DNA of 64,000 nt from Membranipora membranacea (lineage: Eukaryota; Bryozoa; Gymnolaemata; Cheilostomatida; Membraniporidae), in contig OU612068.1 of assembly GCA_914767715.1 (NCBI GenBank), forward strand, positions 14,386,001 through 14,450,000, in the 5' to 3' direction. Positions 1-11,240 of this stretch are shown here, one piece after another (the stretch's first letter is position 1; the number at the start of each line of letters is the position of its first letter). A model generated the notes under the pieces. The model did no database searches. It was not told where the DNA came from and saw only the letters and a list, made by a program, of their open reading frames with translations. The position numbers and the translations under genes are program-made.

Positions 1-3000
1 TGTCACGGATTATCAGTCAGGGGATTCATTCAGTATAATTGCTCAAAACGATGAGAAAGAAGTCAATTGGTTGCTCAAAAGGTAAACTGGATCTGCCATT
101 AGTTCGGGACATTTTAAAATGTCTAATAATGTAATGTTAGTTTTGGATATAACTGCAACGCTTGTCTTGTGTCTGCCTAGACCAAGTTTGGTCCATTTGC
201 CTGCATTCCGAGTCGCTCCTGATCCACTGGTCACGCCGGAAGTGACCAGTGGAAGGGAGCAACAGGAATGCAGGCAAATGGATTAAGCTTGTTCTATGTC
301 TGCCCAAGAAATTTGAAAGTATTTTTGATTAAAATTAAAAGAAAGGGATCTGTTTAAAAATTATTGTAATGGTTGCTTTGATGGATGGTCAATGAACTGA
401 TTAGCATTATAAGTGTTGAGCTCCTTTGTGACACATAAGTTGTTTCATTAATACTGACAATTGATTTATAGAGTTGGTGTTGCTGACATTTACGCTGTGA
501 TAAGATTGTCTGTGAATCCAGAGACAACAAAGAAGAAAGCTGCTGTACCCGAGTTCATCAATAATCCAAGTTCTCTACTCGATATATTCACCACTAGTCT
601 CGATATTCGAAGCGTGCCTAAAAAGGTATGGTGTCTAAGATTCTGATTACATTGGTCCGACCAACGACTTCAGATCAGTATATACATGTCAAGGGGCTTA
701 TGCCAAAGGAAGGATATCTCCATATGCCTTAATTTTCCACGAAAAATAATTCACTATGGTTCCATGATTCGAATGGGTGGTCCTCTCCCATGTCAAATGA
801 TGAATGCAAACGATTTCCATGAAGAAAAAACATCAAAAGAGATATGCCGCGTCCGGGATTTGAACCCGGGCCTCCCGTGTAGAATCCACTGTTCCATGTG
901 TGCTATTCATACATCGATGTGGACCGAAACAGTTCCTGCCTTTGAATGAAGAAATCAGTACAAATTTGTTCACAAGTTAACCTAAATGCCAATCCCATGT
1001 ATCGATTGGGCCTAAAACCCACGCCACCTCGACAGATGGAAACATAGTGAATAATGTAGACTGGCTCTGTTGACTTCTATTGAATGATTACTGACCAACT
1101 ATATAATTTTACCAAAAACTTATAAATTATTTTGCTAATATTTCCAATCAAAAAAATATATTGTATGAATCTTGAGATGAATAATCAAGCTAGACTATTA
1201 CTGTCTCTGTCATCACTTTAGGTAATAAACCCAGCCTTCTTTCTTCTTTTTTATTTCACAGGCAGTGCTCAAGCTTCTAGCTGGCTGCTGCTCTGATGAT
1301 ACAGAGAAACAGAAGCTGCTTTATCTCAGCTCTCGACAAGGAGCTGACACATACAGAAGTCTGATAGTAGAATCTAAGAGGAGCATACTCCATATACTAC
1401 ATGACTTCCCTAGCTGTCAGCCTAAAATAGAATCCTTGTTGGGTGAGTGTAATATGGTGTGCTCATGAACCGCCCACAACTTAGTTGGGAACTCCCTGAG
1501 ATCGAGGTCAAACTTCTGATAATCAAACTATCCCTTCATTTTCATGTTAGGTTTGTGTAATATGGTGTGATGATGAAGTTCTCAGGAGCTTCCAGGGAAT
1601 ATAGGTGTAACTTCTTACTCTATCAGACTATCATTGTCTTGATTTCCAAGGTTGCCACTCCTGCAGGACTGGGCAATATTTGAATCTTGTTCCAAAGTAC
1701 GCTTTATTGTTCATTAGAATGAACACTATCAAAATGACACGCTGTTACCGCCCCGCCATCAACAGGATTGTTATGAATATTTGTTTTTAAGTTTATACTG
1801 TTTGGCTGATTCATGCATTTTTAGAGAGCACACCAATCCTGGCTTTTTCATGCAAATTTTAAGGAGATATTTTGATTATTCATTATTGACATGCTCACAA
1901 AAGTTTGAACAAAGCTCAGACTCTATTAGAGCTCTTGTAGACCTGTATCAGTCAATTTTGTAAATGTCGCGTAGTAGGCCTATTCACCAAATTTTGTTAC
2001 TAGAAATACTGTACATATATAATGTTATGATATTCTGTATAATACTCTACCTGTTCTCCTATTTACCAGAGACCTTGCCGAGACTGTTACCCCGTGCCTA
2101 CTCTGTAGCTAGTGAAAGTGGCAGTAAAGAACTTAGCTTTGCCTTCAACGTTATACAGTTACCTGATATAGGACATCTCACCAATAGACAAGGCCTAGTC
2201 ACCGGCATGTTCAACACACAATCAGATAAGGAGAATTCCAAATATCCTCAGGTAACACACAGAAAAAGCAAGATTTAACAAGATTAGGACTATTGTTTTC
2301 TTTGATTTCTATGTTTATATTTATATTCTGGGTATAATAATCAAATACATGACATTCGCTCAAATATGTGCATAATCTACAAGGGAGAAAATATTTTTGT
2401 TGGACCATCTAGCCATGATACAGTTTTTATTCTGTTTTAGGTGCACATGTACTTGAGAACACAGCAGCACTTTAGATTACCAGAAGACCAGACACTACCT
2501 CTCATACTTATAGGACCCGGGGCTGGTATAGCTCCATTTATTGGCTTTCTCAGAGACAGGTCAGTAGTGTACTATAATCCATCTAAAGAGTCCTTGTTGC
2601 AGCTTAGATCAAGTATGATCCATTGTGGCAGTGCTGGAGTTGGCCCCTCTAAGGACCTCTCAAAGTATAGGGGAGCAACTCCAACGGTGGCAAAATGGAT
2701 GAAACTTGATGTAAGTACAGCGTATGTAAAGCCATCTTTTTCAATATCAACCTTGATGAACAATTTACATCTCAGTCTACTGTCTATAATGCACCATTAC
2801 TGCACCTGCGGTGCTCCCCGAACAGCGGCTATGCTAAGTCTAAGCCAGGCTTGTGCTGGGCATCTGCTTCAACAATTTGAGTTATTGCATCATCCGTGTT
2901 GCTTTATGCTTGCTTTTTACTATGCATCTTTACTCCTCATTTGCTTAGAATGCCTATCATATATCTATACCTATACCATATATATACTGTTCGTTCGCTA

Positions 3001-4782
3001 AATTATAATAACACCATCCTATTTTCTGTATCTAAACAGTACATAAACAGAACTTATATGGACAGTTTTCTGAGCTCTGATTTAGGCCTCAGTTCGGAGT
3101 TGTCCTCTCTCCAGTTTGGTACTTTTAACCTACGCCACATAGGAAATACATGCTGAAAAGAGGGTTATCTTGATAACCGCTTATAATAGGATAAAAATTA
3201 TTTTTGATTCAGAATCTGCAGCATTGAAAACTCGTATGGACATAGTTTGGGAAATCATTTTAGTATTTGGATAGTCAATTATAGCATTTTGTGCCTGTTT
3301 TGCGGACAATTTGGCAGAATTTTTCATGAGTTTCGTCACTAAAATTAAGATTTATCATCGTTCAAGCCTCCAATGATTTGGAAACCCTGTCTCACAAGGT
3401 TTTCAATGGTGCAGAATCTGAATCAAAAATCATTTTTATCCCAACATAAGCGGTCCTCAAGATAACCCTCTTTCAGCAGGTTTTTCCTATGCGGCGTGGG
3501 TTAAAAGTACCAAACTGGAGAGAGGACAACTCCGAACTGAGGCATAAATAAGAGCTCAGAAACCTGTATATTGGACCTATCCTGTAGTATAAGCTTTTTT
3601 TTGTATTTTTCCGTAAAAAAACCGAAAGTCTTTCATTTTTTTTGTCCTGATAGGAAGAGGAGAAAGGAAGCTGGTGAAGTTGTAGGTAAATGTCTGCTCT
3701 TCTTTGGTAACCGACACAGAGAGAGAGACTACTTATATAGGTATGTACTTATTTTATCCTTTTGACATTCAAATTTCAAATTTTATGATGAAAATATGGG
3801 AAGAGCTTTTCATAATGTCACCAAAAAATCTCAGGCAAACTCTGTATTGCAACTCATCATCAGTTTTGGTGCATGTCATGGTAAAAGTTCTATCCATTTC
3901 CTGCCTTACTTCACATGTTTCAGAGTCTGGTAAAGTTATGTAATTCATATAAGTTTTGTGATGAGCGTCACTAGACAGCATGCTGCAACAATTACATCAG
4001 CAGTCTCTGCTCTAGCTTCGTGCTATCTGACTGTCCCATTACCTTTTAACATTTTTATATACCTTAAATACAGTTCTACTTATTCTAGTTCTTATAGTAA
4101 GCAATAAGCATATAGAAAAAAATTCTTACTATATCTCTCAGGGATGAGCTACAGAATCACATAGAGTCAGGCTCTCTAACAGAGCTACACGTCTGCTTCT
4201 CTCGAGACTCGCCAGAGTCAAATCCTGGAGGAGCTAAATATGTAACTGATCTGATGAGGCTGGATAATAACCAAACACACCTATCTGAGCTCATAACTAA
4301 CCAGTCTGCTCATATATATGTGTGCGGTGATGCTAACAATATGGCTAAAGATGTCAGCCAAGCTGTCGCTAATATCCTTAAAACTCGAAATGGTAAGTCT
4401 GAGCAGACTCTTCATCTGAAGATCAGATAATGTGTCCACAGTGTCATCCTTCACTAGTACCACATAATTGGTCGATTGCCAAATTCAACAAATCTATATC
4501 TATATTTCCTCCAGGAGTTGATGTTTTCTATTTCACTTCTTGCATTGATACCTTTACCCACATTCAGTTTATAGGTTGCCATAATGGTTCATGGTAACAT
4601 TAATGAATAAATTTTCCCTAAAATCGCAAACCTAATATTCGCGCTTGGGGTCGCAAAAACCTTCTGTGCGCAGCATTATACGTATTATTAATTTTATTAT
4701 AGGGTACACCGATGATGAAGTTATTACAGCAGTCAAAGAACTGAGAGTAGAGAAGAGATATAGAGAGGATGTATGGACATGA
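1..4782 (+). CDS. MTRR: Methionine synthase reductase, 3' part (partial)
   Basis: Diflavin reductase that uses NADPH, through FAD and FMN, to re-reduce the cobalamin of methionine synthase. Exons by splice sites and frame: 1-81 (enters from outside), 472-625, 1262-1442, 2070-2251, 2441-2559, 3654-3740, 4142-4392, 4703-4782; 377 residues, all phases agree. The FMN domain lies outside the window. Visible are the end of the connecting domain (YQSGDSFSI, then a helical stretch with FPSCQP), the FAD motif RAYSVAS, the NADPH motif [39 protein letters not shown], and a C-terminus EDVWT with the aromatic residue that stacks on the flavin. FPSCQP and EDVW point to MTRR rather than cytochrome P450 reductase or nitric oxide synthase. 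Intron 5 (2560-3653) holds two foldback elements. AATAAA near 5233 could be the poly(A) signal. Confidence 0.93.
170..305. repeat. Foldback element, copy 1 of a dispersed family
   Basis: Imperfect inverted repeat inside MTRR intron 1. The left arm (about 193-236) holds CCATTTGCCTGCATTCC and CCACTGGTCAC; the right arm (about 238-281) holds their reverse complements, with only a few bases at the turn. Related copies occur near 2608, 8838, 19160 and 53530, which makes it a short MITE-like family. Confidence 0.75.
845..905 (-). repeat. tRNA-like 3' half (B box), MTRR intron 2
   Basis: On the minus strand the stretch CCGGGTTCAAATCCCGG forms a perfect 5-bp T stem with a 7-base loop (internal promoter B box), followed by an acceptor-like ACGCGGCA. 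The matching 5' acceptor strand and a good anticodon stem are absent, so it is not an intact tRNA gene. A tRNA-derived SINE fragment or tRNA relic is the best reading. Confidence 0.5.
2608..2712. repeat. Foldback element, copy 2
   Basis: Inverted repeat in MTRR intron 5: ATCAAGTATGATCCATT on the left and AATGGATGAAACTTGAT on the right, with an inner pair around GGAGTTGGCCCCTCT and AGGGGAGCAACTCC. Same family as 170-305; here the spacing between the arms is larger. Confidence 0.7.
3045..3580. repeat. Long inverted repeat (foldback element) in MTRR intron 5
   Basis: Two arms of roughly 170-190 bases (about 3060-3240 and 3400-3575) are reverse complements with a small number of changes, separated by about 160 bases of AT-rich spacer. 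Landmarks are CAGTTCGGAGTTGTCCTCTC on the left with its complement near 3515-3545, and GAGGGTTATCTTGA on the left with TCAAGATAACCCTC near 3453. There is no coding capacity. It fits a MITE or foldback transposon. The outer ends are blurred, so the borders are approximate. Confidence 0.8.
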
Positions 4783-6081
4783 TGAGATGTAGATAATAAG
4801 GGCTGTGGGTCATGTGCGACGATTATTTTGTGCAGTAGAGATAGATACTGAGAAGGTACTGAGAAAATCCGTAAGACATCTAAGTTGATAGCCTGTTCAT
4901 TTCCCATTTTCTGAGCATGGCTTTAACTTTTGTCTGACTAGTTGTCGTTAAAGATCTCATGTTATCTGATCGTTCTTAGATTTGTTTTTGATTGTTATCT
5001 AACCAGTAGTAAGATTATACATTGTATGTGCCACAAGCCTTTCAATCCCACCAGCAAAGGCTCATTTTCATGGATGGTATTCCATTTTTTATTTGTTATG
5101 TATGTTAACATTTTCAAGGTTATTTTCAACGCCACCAAATACAAATGCTCAACTGGAAGCTTTGGAAACATTTGACTCTGTGTGGAAAATTTTATTCTGT
5201 GTTTACTCTAGGTCAAATTTTCTATTGTTCTAAATAAAAAACAGACATACCGTGATGGAAAAGAGGAATCTATTTTCTGAAGGCTCAAACAACTAGAAGT
5301 GAGATTATGTCGCATTCTGATCTCAAACTCTCCTGCTCGTAATATGAATGAAACAAAACTCACTTGCGACAGTTTGAACCTCAAAACTAACTATGTCTAT
5401 CTCTTTGTGACAAATAGAAGCTGTATATTTTAATTGTCTGCACAAAAATGTCTCTTTGTCTAAGATATAGCATAATGTAAACCGCGTAAGGCCCTGTTAT
5501 TTATTTCCTTGGCAAGAGATAGTACTGACAAAATATACACATAGGCCTCTGAAGTAGCTTATGATCTTGGTTTTAAGATGTTATAGCTCCGTACAAAGCT
5601 TATGCAAATTTTGTCCATGCCTCATAAACTAGTCAACTGCATAAAAGAATCAGGAGCTATCCGAGGGGCCCGAAATCTAGCTACTTTGGTTATATGCTGT
5701 GACCAAACAGATGTCAGATATCAGTTAAGAAAGCTTTGCCGGTAGCTTTTGCTTTGTTGTCACATCACGCCACTGCAGAAACAGCAGGAGTAAGCATGAA
5801 GAGGATGTTTTTACATTTTCTTTGAAAATCAAGGTATAGGTCCAAAAGCTATCTCAAGATCATCCCTCAGCTAAATTCAACTGAGACGTAGGGGGAATTC
5901 TATTGCAACATATATTTTTTGTGTGTCACCATAGATAATATGTATGGTACCCAGTTCACAATGCTGTCCTGACCCCCATCACTATTATAGAAATGATGTA
6001 GTTTAAGATTTAAAATAATTATACCTTAATTGAAAGCATTACCTATTAAAGAGAATTTTATAACATTTCAGATACCTCGAT
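4783..6081. other. Intergenic: MTRR to D8C gene
   Basis: AT-rich, no convincing coding exon. AATAAA near 5233 may serve MTRR. A splice-acceptor-like TTTCAG lies just before an ATG at 6082 that could begin the next gene. No repeat recognised. Confidence 0.5.
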
Positions 6082-6340
6082 CATGAATAGATTGATTCTG
6101 TCGGCTACCTGTCAACTGGTAGCAGCTCAAGCTAGTGTGTATAACAGTGCAGCAAACCGAGAGCTGACTCAGTACAGAGAAAGAGTTCACATCCTACACC
6201 AGATAGGGCTGCACAGAACCTGAACAGAAATTTCATCGTGTGATTCTGATCTCTACAGACGAAATTCATCTAGCAGAGGAAAAGAAGTTGTTCAACAAGC
6301 TTAGCGAAACGAAATGTTAGTGTCCTGTCGTAAAGCTTAG

Positions 6341-6961
6341 ATCGGTTCAGCTCCGACTGATTCCCCAGCAACAGCTGCGAGTGCTAGTGCAACAACTACA
6401 TTGTCAACAACAACATTGCCACCAACAACATTGCCTACAACAACATTGCCTACAACAACATTGCCTACAACAACATTACCAACAACAAAATTGCCATGTA
6501 CTACGGTGACAACAACAACATTGCCATCATCTACAGGGTCAACAACTTTGTTACCAACACCTCCTGAATGCATTAATGCCAGAAATCTCACTGAAACTGC
6601 CAGACTAACCCATCGAAACAATCTTGGGGAACGTAATAAGACTTGTGACACAAAACCAATGATTGATGCCGGGCGCCCGTGGTTTCGTTTTGCAGGAGAT
6701 GCTGGTGCCAAGTTGGAGGACAAGTGTGTGCCAAACCACAGCTGTGGATCCGATGGGGGTATCTGGAGCGACACAGCAAATGCTCCCTTAGCCGTTGGAT
6801 TGAAGAAAACAGTCCACGCCTACATATCCTGGTCTGACAATTGCAAGTTGTATACAGTCAACATCGACGTCATGCGCTGCTCATCTGAAGCAGATGACTT
6901 GGTGTATTGTTACATCGCCAGCCTGTACTACTGTTCTTATGTATTCTGTGGAATGTTGTAA
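6341..6961 (+). CDS. Small secreted Thr-rich D8C (uromodulin-type) protein; 5' exon uncertain
   Basis: One long exon opens after an acceptor-like TTAG at 6337-6340 (the in-frame stop there means upstream frame must come from another exon) and ends with TAA at 6959-6961. It encodes a linker of TTLPT repeats, likely O-glycosylated, then a single D8C domain as in uromodulin and GP2: ECINARNLTETAR, CDTK, PWFRFAGDAGAKLEDKCVP, then CG, and a C-terminal Cys-rich tail ending FCGML. Poly(A) signals AATAAA follow at 7020 and 7025. The start is probably an ATG at 6082 (MNRLILSATCQLVAAQAS, signal-peptide-like), spliced by a GT near 6118 or 6136; I could not settle which. The family role is extracellular; a specific function is not known. 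No ZP, EGF or other domain is attached, unlike uromodulin. Confidence 0.72.
   Translation: MGSAPTDSPATAASASATTTLSTTTLPPTTLPTTTLPTTTLPTTTLPTTKLPCTTVTTTTLPSSTGSTTLLPTPPECINARNLTETARLTHRNNLGERNKTCDTKPMIDAGRPWFRFAGDAGAKLEDKCVPNHSCGSDGGIWSDTANAPLAVGLKKTVHAYISWSDNCKLYTVNIDVMRCSSEADDLVYCYIASLYYCSYVFCGML
6401..6500 (+). repeat. 15-bp tandem repeat coding for TTLPT
   Basis: Copies of ACAACATTGCCTACA in tandem give the Thr/Pro linker ahead of the D8C domain. The repeat keeps frame (15 bp = 5 codons), so copy-number change alters only linker length. Confidence 0.85.
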
Positions 6962-7582
6962 ATACATGTATCTGATTTTACACAACAATTCTCATTTTGG
7001 TATGATCGAATAGAGCTTGAATAAAATAAACCAAATTACAATATTACAATATTATACCAACTCCTTCCTCGTGGGCATTTGAATAGAATCTACAGTTTAC
7101 TACCTCTCCAGATTTAATAGAAGAGTGATACTCTTCCTATATTAGGGTGACTTATAGAATTCTCGATTCAAGTTTTTTATGACCTATTTCTTATTAATCT
7201 AAATTATGAGCAAACGCCTTTAGCTTTACTTAGTAGCTCACTAGCATCAAATTTATTTGAGCAAAAATTTAGGAGTGAAATATATGATGCATATTAACAT
7301 CATTTTTAAAATCATACAATCGTGGAAATTGAATAAGATAGGAGGTTGGCATTATATTGGAGAGCTGCTGTTGACAAGGCACAAAAAATTCCTGTCTGAG
7401 CACTTAAACTAGTAAAAACAGGATGTCAATGTCCGGATATGATCAACATGTAAGCGGATGAGTCAGAAAATTGACCATATTTGGAGTTTCCTTCCCTATG
7501 CCATCAGAAATTGAGGATCAATATTGTCCTGCAAAATAGGATGTACAAAATAATCCACATACTCTCATATCAAATCTGCTCT
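6962..7582. other. Convergent intergenic: D8C gene / AKR gene
   Basis: Holds the D8C poly(A) signals at 7020-7030 and the 3' flank of the minus-strand AKR gene. Otherwise AT-rich with no gene seen. Confidence 0.5.
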
Positions 7583-10500
7583 TTACTTGAAGGAGTTAGC
7601 GAGTTTGTTCATTCTGTTGATCATGTTGTATGGGTAGGGAACAGTGTATTGTGATCCATTGTCCAAAGCCTGCATGTCTTCAGCTGAGAGCTCCCAGCCT
7701 ACAGCGCCCATACAATCCTCTAGCTGCTGCAGAGTCTTCACACCGATGACTGGAGATGTGACAGCCTTCTTCTGACACAACCATCTTAAAGCCACCTACA
7801 AGTACAAATGTGTTTTAAAATTAGATTTTTTCTGTGAGTTCCGACATGCAACACTACTTTTTACTCCAAGAGCGTATGATTCTTGAAAAAGAGTCAGTGG
7901 GCTTACTTCATTACCAGCGAAATGCAATAAATATAGATACGCATAAATTTAAATTTAATTAAACGGTAGAGCTTTTCAATGGTCAATGACAATGCAAGTA
8001 TTACGAGGAAATCTGAAGAAAACCAGGCAGGTTGAACATAAAGAGGAACGCTACAAACATTCCCATAATAATACGATATAAGCCTGGAAGGACTGGATTT
8101 AGATTAGACAACAGCATAATATGATACTATTCAACCTGTCCTATTGATCACATCATGATTAATTCCCATCGGTGTTGATTTGTTATGAGTTCTGGACTGT
8201 CAATCAGCTGTGGAGTGAATGATGTCACAACTACCCTCCCTGCACCTGACTATCTCCATATTTTCACTGTACAATAAGCTAATTTTGTTTCAGATATTCT
8301 ACAAACCTGAGAGACAGATTTCTGTTTGCTGTCAGCGATTCCCTTCATAGTATCTAACAGATCCCACACCTGTATAAAGTAACAAACAAACAACCAAGCA
8401 TCATTTTATGAGCGCTCAACAATGAACAACTCATGAAAACATCACATAAATTTAAAGTTATTATTTGTGAAATCCTGTTGTGGGTTTATAATAAGCTCAA
8501 AATCAATATTATTACCCATATCAGTCTTATTTTTATCTTTTGATGTATTGAGTCGATGCGATGGTCTAACTAAAGACTTGAAAATAAACAATTACCTGGT
8601 CATTATTAGCGTATGCCTGCCAATCAGGATGGCTCTGAAGGACGGATTTATTTTTTATAGTAGAGTAATGTACTCGGGTCCCTTCTACTGGCTCTGTCAT
8701 AGATCTGTCAAATTTACCAGTCAACCAGCCACCTGCCAATCACAATACATTGTGAAATTATCATATGGCACGACCAGGGTGTCATCTCAATGTCGTGTCA
8801 TTTTGTAATTAAAACCGTATGGTCTAGTGTTTAGCTGGGTTAAGCCTAGATTAAGTTTGATCCAATTTGCCCTCATTCCGATTGTTCCCATTCTACTGGT
8901 GAGCTGGCATCGGCTCGAAGAGTGGGCAACTCCAGATGCAGGCAAATTCAATAAAGGTTTAACCAGGAAGGGTGGTTGATTTAACCAAGGAGTTAGAGAC
9001 AACTCCTAAATCCTTGTTTAACCCAGTCTCTCAGCAAGGCTTTTGAAAGCCACTACATATGACATACCTTTAAGGGGACTCCAGGGAAGAACTGCTACAT
9101 TTTCATTAGTACAAACATCAGCAAGCTCTAACTCCAGCTCCCTGTTCAGTAAGCTGTACTGCTGCTGTAGACTTATACAAGGGTTCAAACCCATATGTTT
9201 GGACAAATCCACCAACTACAAAATAAGCCATGGTTTCTACATACTACAAGGTAAATGTAAAATGTAATGTAAATCACTTTATTAGCAGCTATCCAGAGAG
9301 TAATATTTTGGAATTGTGGGGTGTATAAATCTTATACCAAAACAAACCTAGTATCAGGTTTATGGCCTCATAATAGTGTCCACTAATTATAATGATGAAA
9401 CTGAAGCATACATAGGAAGATCACAATATATAATTCCAGCGTTTTGCTGCCTTGAACATTGTCGTGCCATGGCTATCCGCATACTCCTTTAGTAAGATAG
9501 CAAATGGAACACTCAAAATTAATTGTTTTATTTACAAAAAAATGTTATCAACCGACCTTCTGAAGTTGCCAGCCACAGAAATTGCTGACTCCAAAGTATC
9601 TAACTTTTCCTGATTTGATCAGATCATCCATTACTCTTAGACTCTCCTCCAGAGGTGTCGAGGCGTCCCAGCAATGCCATTGATACAGATCAATGTAGTC
9701 GACCTGCAGGCGCTTCAAACTCTCCTCTACTTCAGATAGAAGATGCTTCCTGCTTAGACAGGCGCCATTGATTGGGCCCTGCAGAGCATCTTTAAATCTA
9801 TATAACCCCAAAACACCGTTTTATATTGATCGTCTTAGGAGCAAAGTATCATAATGGGATATCTTATTGCATTGTGAGATACTCAACAAAATACCTTATT
9901 AGAGTAAAATAAAACCTCTTTTTTTTAGCAACTAAATTCTGCCTATAGCCATAAAAACAGTGTAGGCGTCAGTAGATTGATATTAGGTGGTAATAAACAT
10001 GCTCAAAAACTAGCAACACAAATCTACTGTTTTTATGTGTGCCAAACACTGAACGTATTTATGAATTTAAACATAAATTTGACCTTTCATCCTAAACTCA
10101 TCTGTAAAGAAACAACACAATTGGCAATATCCGTAAACTAACAATATGCAAGGAAGAATCCACCCATCAGCTTCAAATACATAAATATATGCAAAGCTGT
10201 TCTCATCTGCATATCCTATAGGAGTTTAATTTAGCTAGAGTTTAATTTCGCGATCTGGACCTGGAACTAAATTTCGCTAGAACTAAATTTGAAAATTAAA
10301 AATAAATGTCCAAACTGGGATTCGAACCCAGGGCATAACCCTCCATCAGATTGCAAGGCATACACTTAGACCACTACACCACACTACCTTGCATGCATAG
10401 GTAAGGTATATTCCTGTATAATTGTACATTGTTTATGAAACTATGGTGAGTGAGTTTAATTTAAGATACACTAAATTTCGCTACTTAGGCAAGCACGCGA

Positions 10501-11240
10501 AAAGCGAATCCTAAATGCCGCAAAAACTAAACTCCTTTAGGGTGACTGCAAACAATAAATAACACACCCAGACATCATTTATGCACGTTTCTATGCTAAA
10601 AGGACAACAATTAACTTATCAGATGATCAGACCACCTACCTGGCCTTTGTAGCTAAAACTATCTCCTCTCTCTTAGGCCCCATCTTTTTCAGCCATGTTC
10701 CGACAATCTCCTCAGATTCTCCGTTACAGTACACATCAGCAGTGTCCACAAAGTTACCTCCTAACTCCACAAATCTGCCAAAAAATCGGATAATCCCAGA
10801 CTATTATGCATGTGATAGTACTTTATAAAATATGATGGAGAAGCACTCTATAGAATCGACAATCGAATACAAGTGACATATTTCTAGTTTAGAGGTGGGC
10901 TAAATACAAGTCGGCACACAGCTTTGAAGGAATGATGAGAGAACAAAATACATACTACTCTTGCAAACAGGTTTCCCAAAGAAAAACAAATAAATGGTTC
11001 AGAAGGGAATTCAGGAGAAGTTATGTGAACCAGTACAAAAACGAGCAAGTCCTCATTCAATATATACAGTGAACATCAGAGCAAGCAATAAATGTATCTG
11101 TCATACCTATCCATGATTTTGTGTGATGCAGCTTCATCACAGTTTCCTGGACGATCGCTGTTCTTGCCGAAGGTCATTGTACCGAGGCATAGCTCTGACA
11201 CCTTCAATCCCGAGTTACCGAGTCGCTTGTACAACATCAT
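7583..11240 (-). CDS. Aldo-keto reductase (YajO/auxin-induced-protein type)
   Basis: NADPH-dependent oxidoreductase with the AKR barrel; substrate unknown. Coding exons in transcript order: 11107-11240, 10640-10774, 9557-9797, 9068-9215, 8596-8732, 8307-8369, 7583-7795; 356 residues, frame kept throughout. The start is [11 protein letters not shown] at 11240, just after an acceptor-like CTTCTAG, so a 5' UTR intron is likely. The catalytic Asp and Tyr lie in DTADVY, Lys in VLATK, His in QWHCWD; the NADP-binding end is [17 protein letters not shown]. Other landmarks are [25 protein letters not shown] and [10 protein letters not shown]. The residues around PGNCDEA and the length fit the bacterial/plant-like AKR class, not the short AKR1 enzymes. 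It diverges from MTERF3, about 1.8 kb apart. Introns hold a foldback copy and a tRNA-like relic. Confidence 0.93.
8838..8968. repeat. Foldback element, copy 3
   Basis: Lies in an AKR intron. GATCCAATTTGCC on the left and GGCAAATTCAATAAAGG on the right flank a degenerate hairpin with GTTCCCA and TGGGCAAC. It resembles the element at 170-305. Confidence 0.55.
10312..10392 (-). repeat. tRNA-like sequence (probable tRNA-derived SINE head)
   Basis: On the minus strand an A-box-like GTGTAGTGGTCTAAGTG is followed by a Cys/Ala-like anticodon region (TTGCAA) and a perfect T arm CTGGGTTCGAATCCCAG. Acceptor and anticodon stems do not pair well, so it is probably not a working tRNA. It lies in AKR intron 2. 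A similar A box (TAGTGGTCTAAGTG) lies on the plus strand near 23126. Confidence 0.55.

Noticed and set aside
845-905. Functional tRNA gene
   Set aside because: Only the T arm and 3' acceptor are good; no matching 5' acceptor or anticodon stem.
2441-3001. 186-residue open frame taken as one gene
   Set aside because: Only 2441-2559 is coding (MTRR exon). After the donor at 2560 the frame runs into a foldback element and loses similarity to the family.
6337-6774. Minus-strand frame rich in VVVGNVV repeats
   Set aside because: It is the antisense of the Thr-repeat and D8C exon; the plus frame has the domain.
8787-9002. Minus-strand 71-codon frame
   Set aside because: Falls in a foldback repeat within an AKR intron; no family resemblance.
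10312-10392. Functional tRNA gene (Ala-like anticodon)
   Set aside because: T arm perfect, but acceptor and anticodon stems do not pair.
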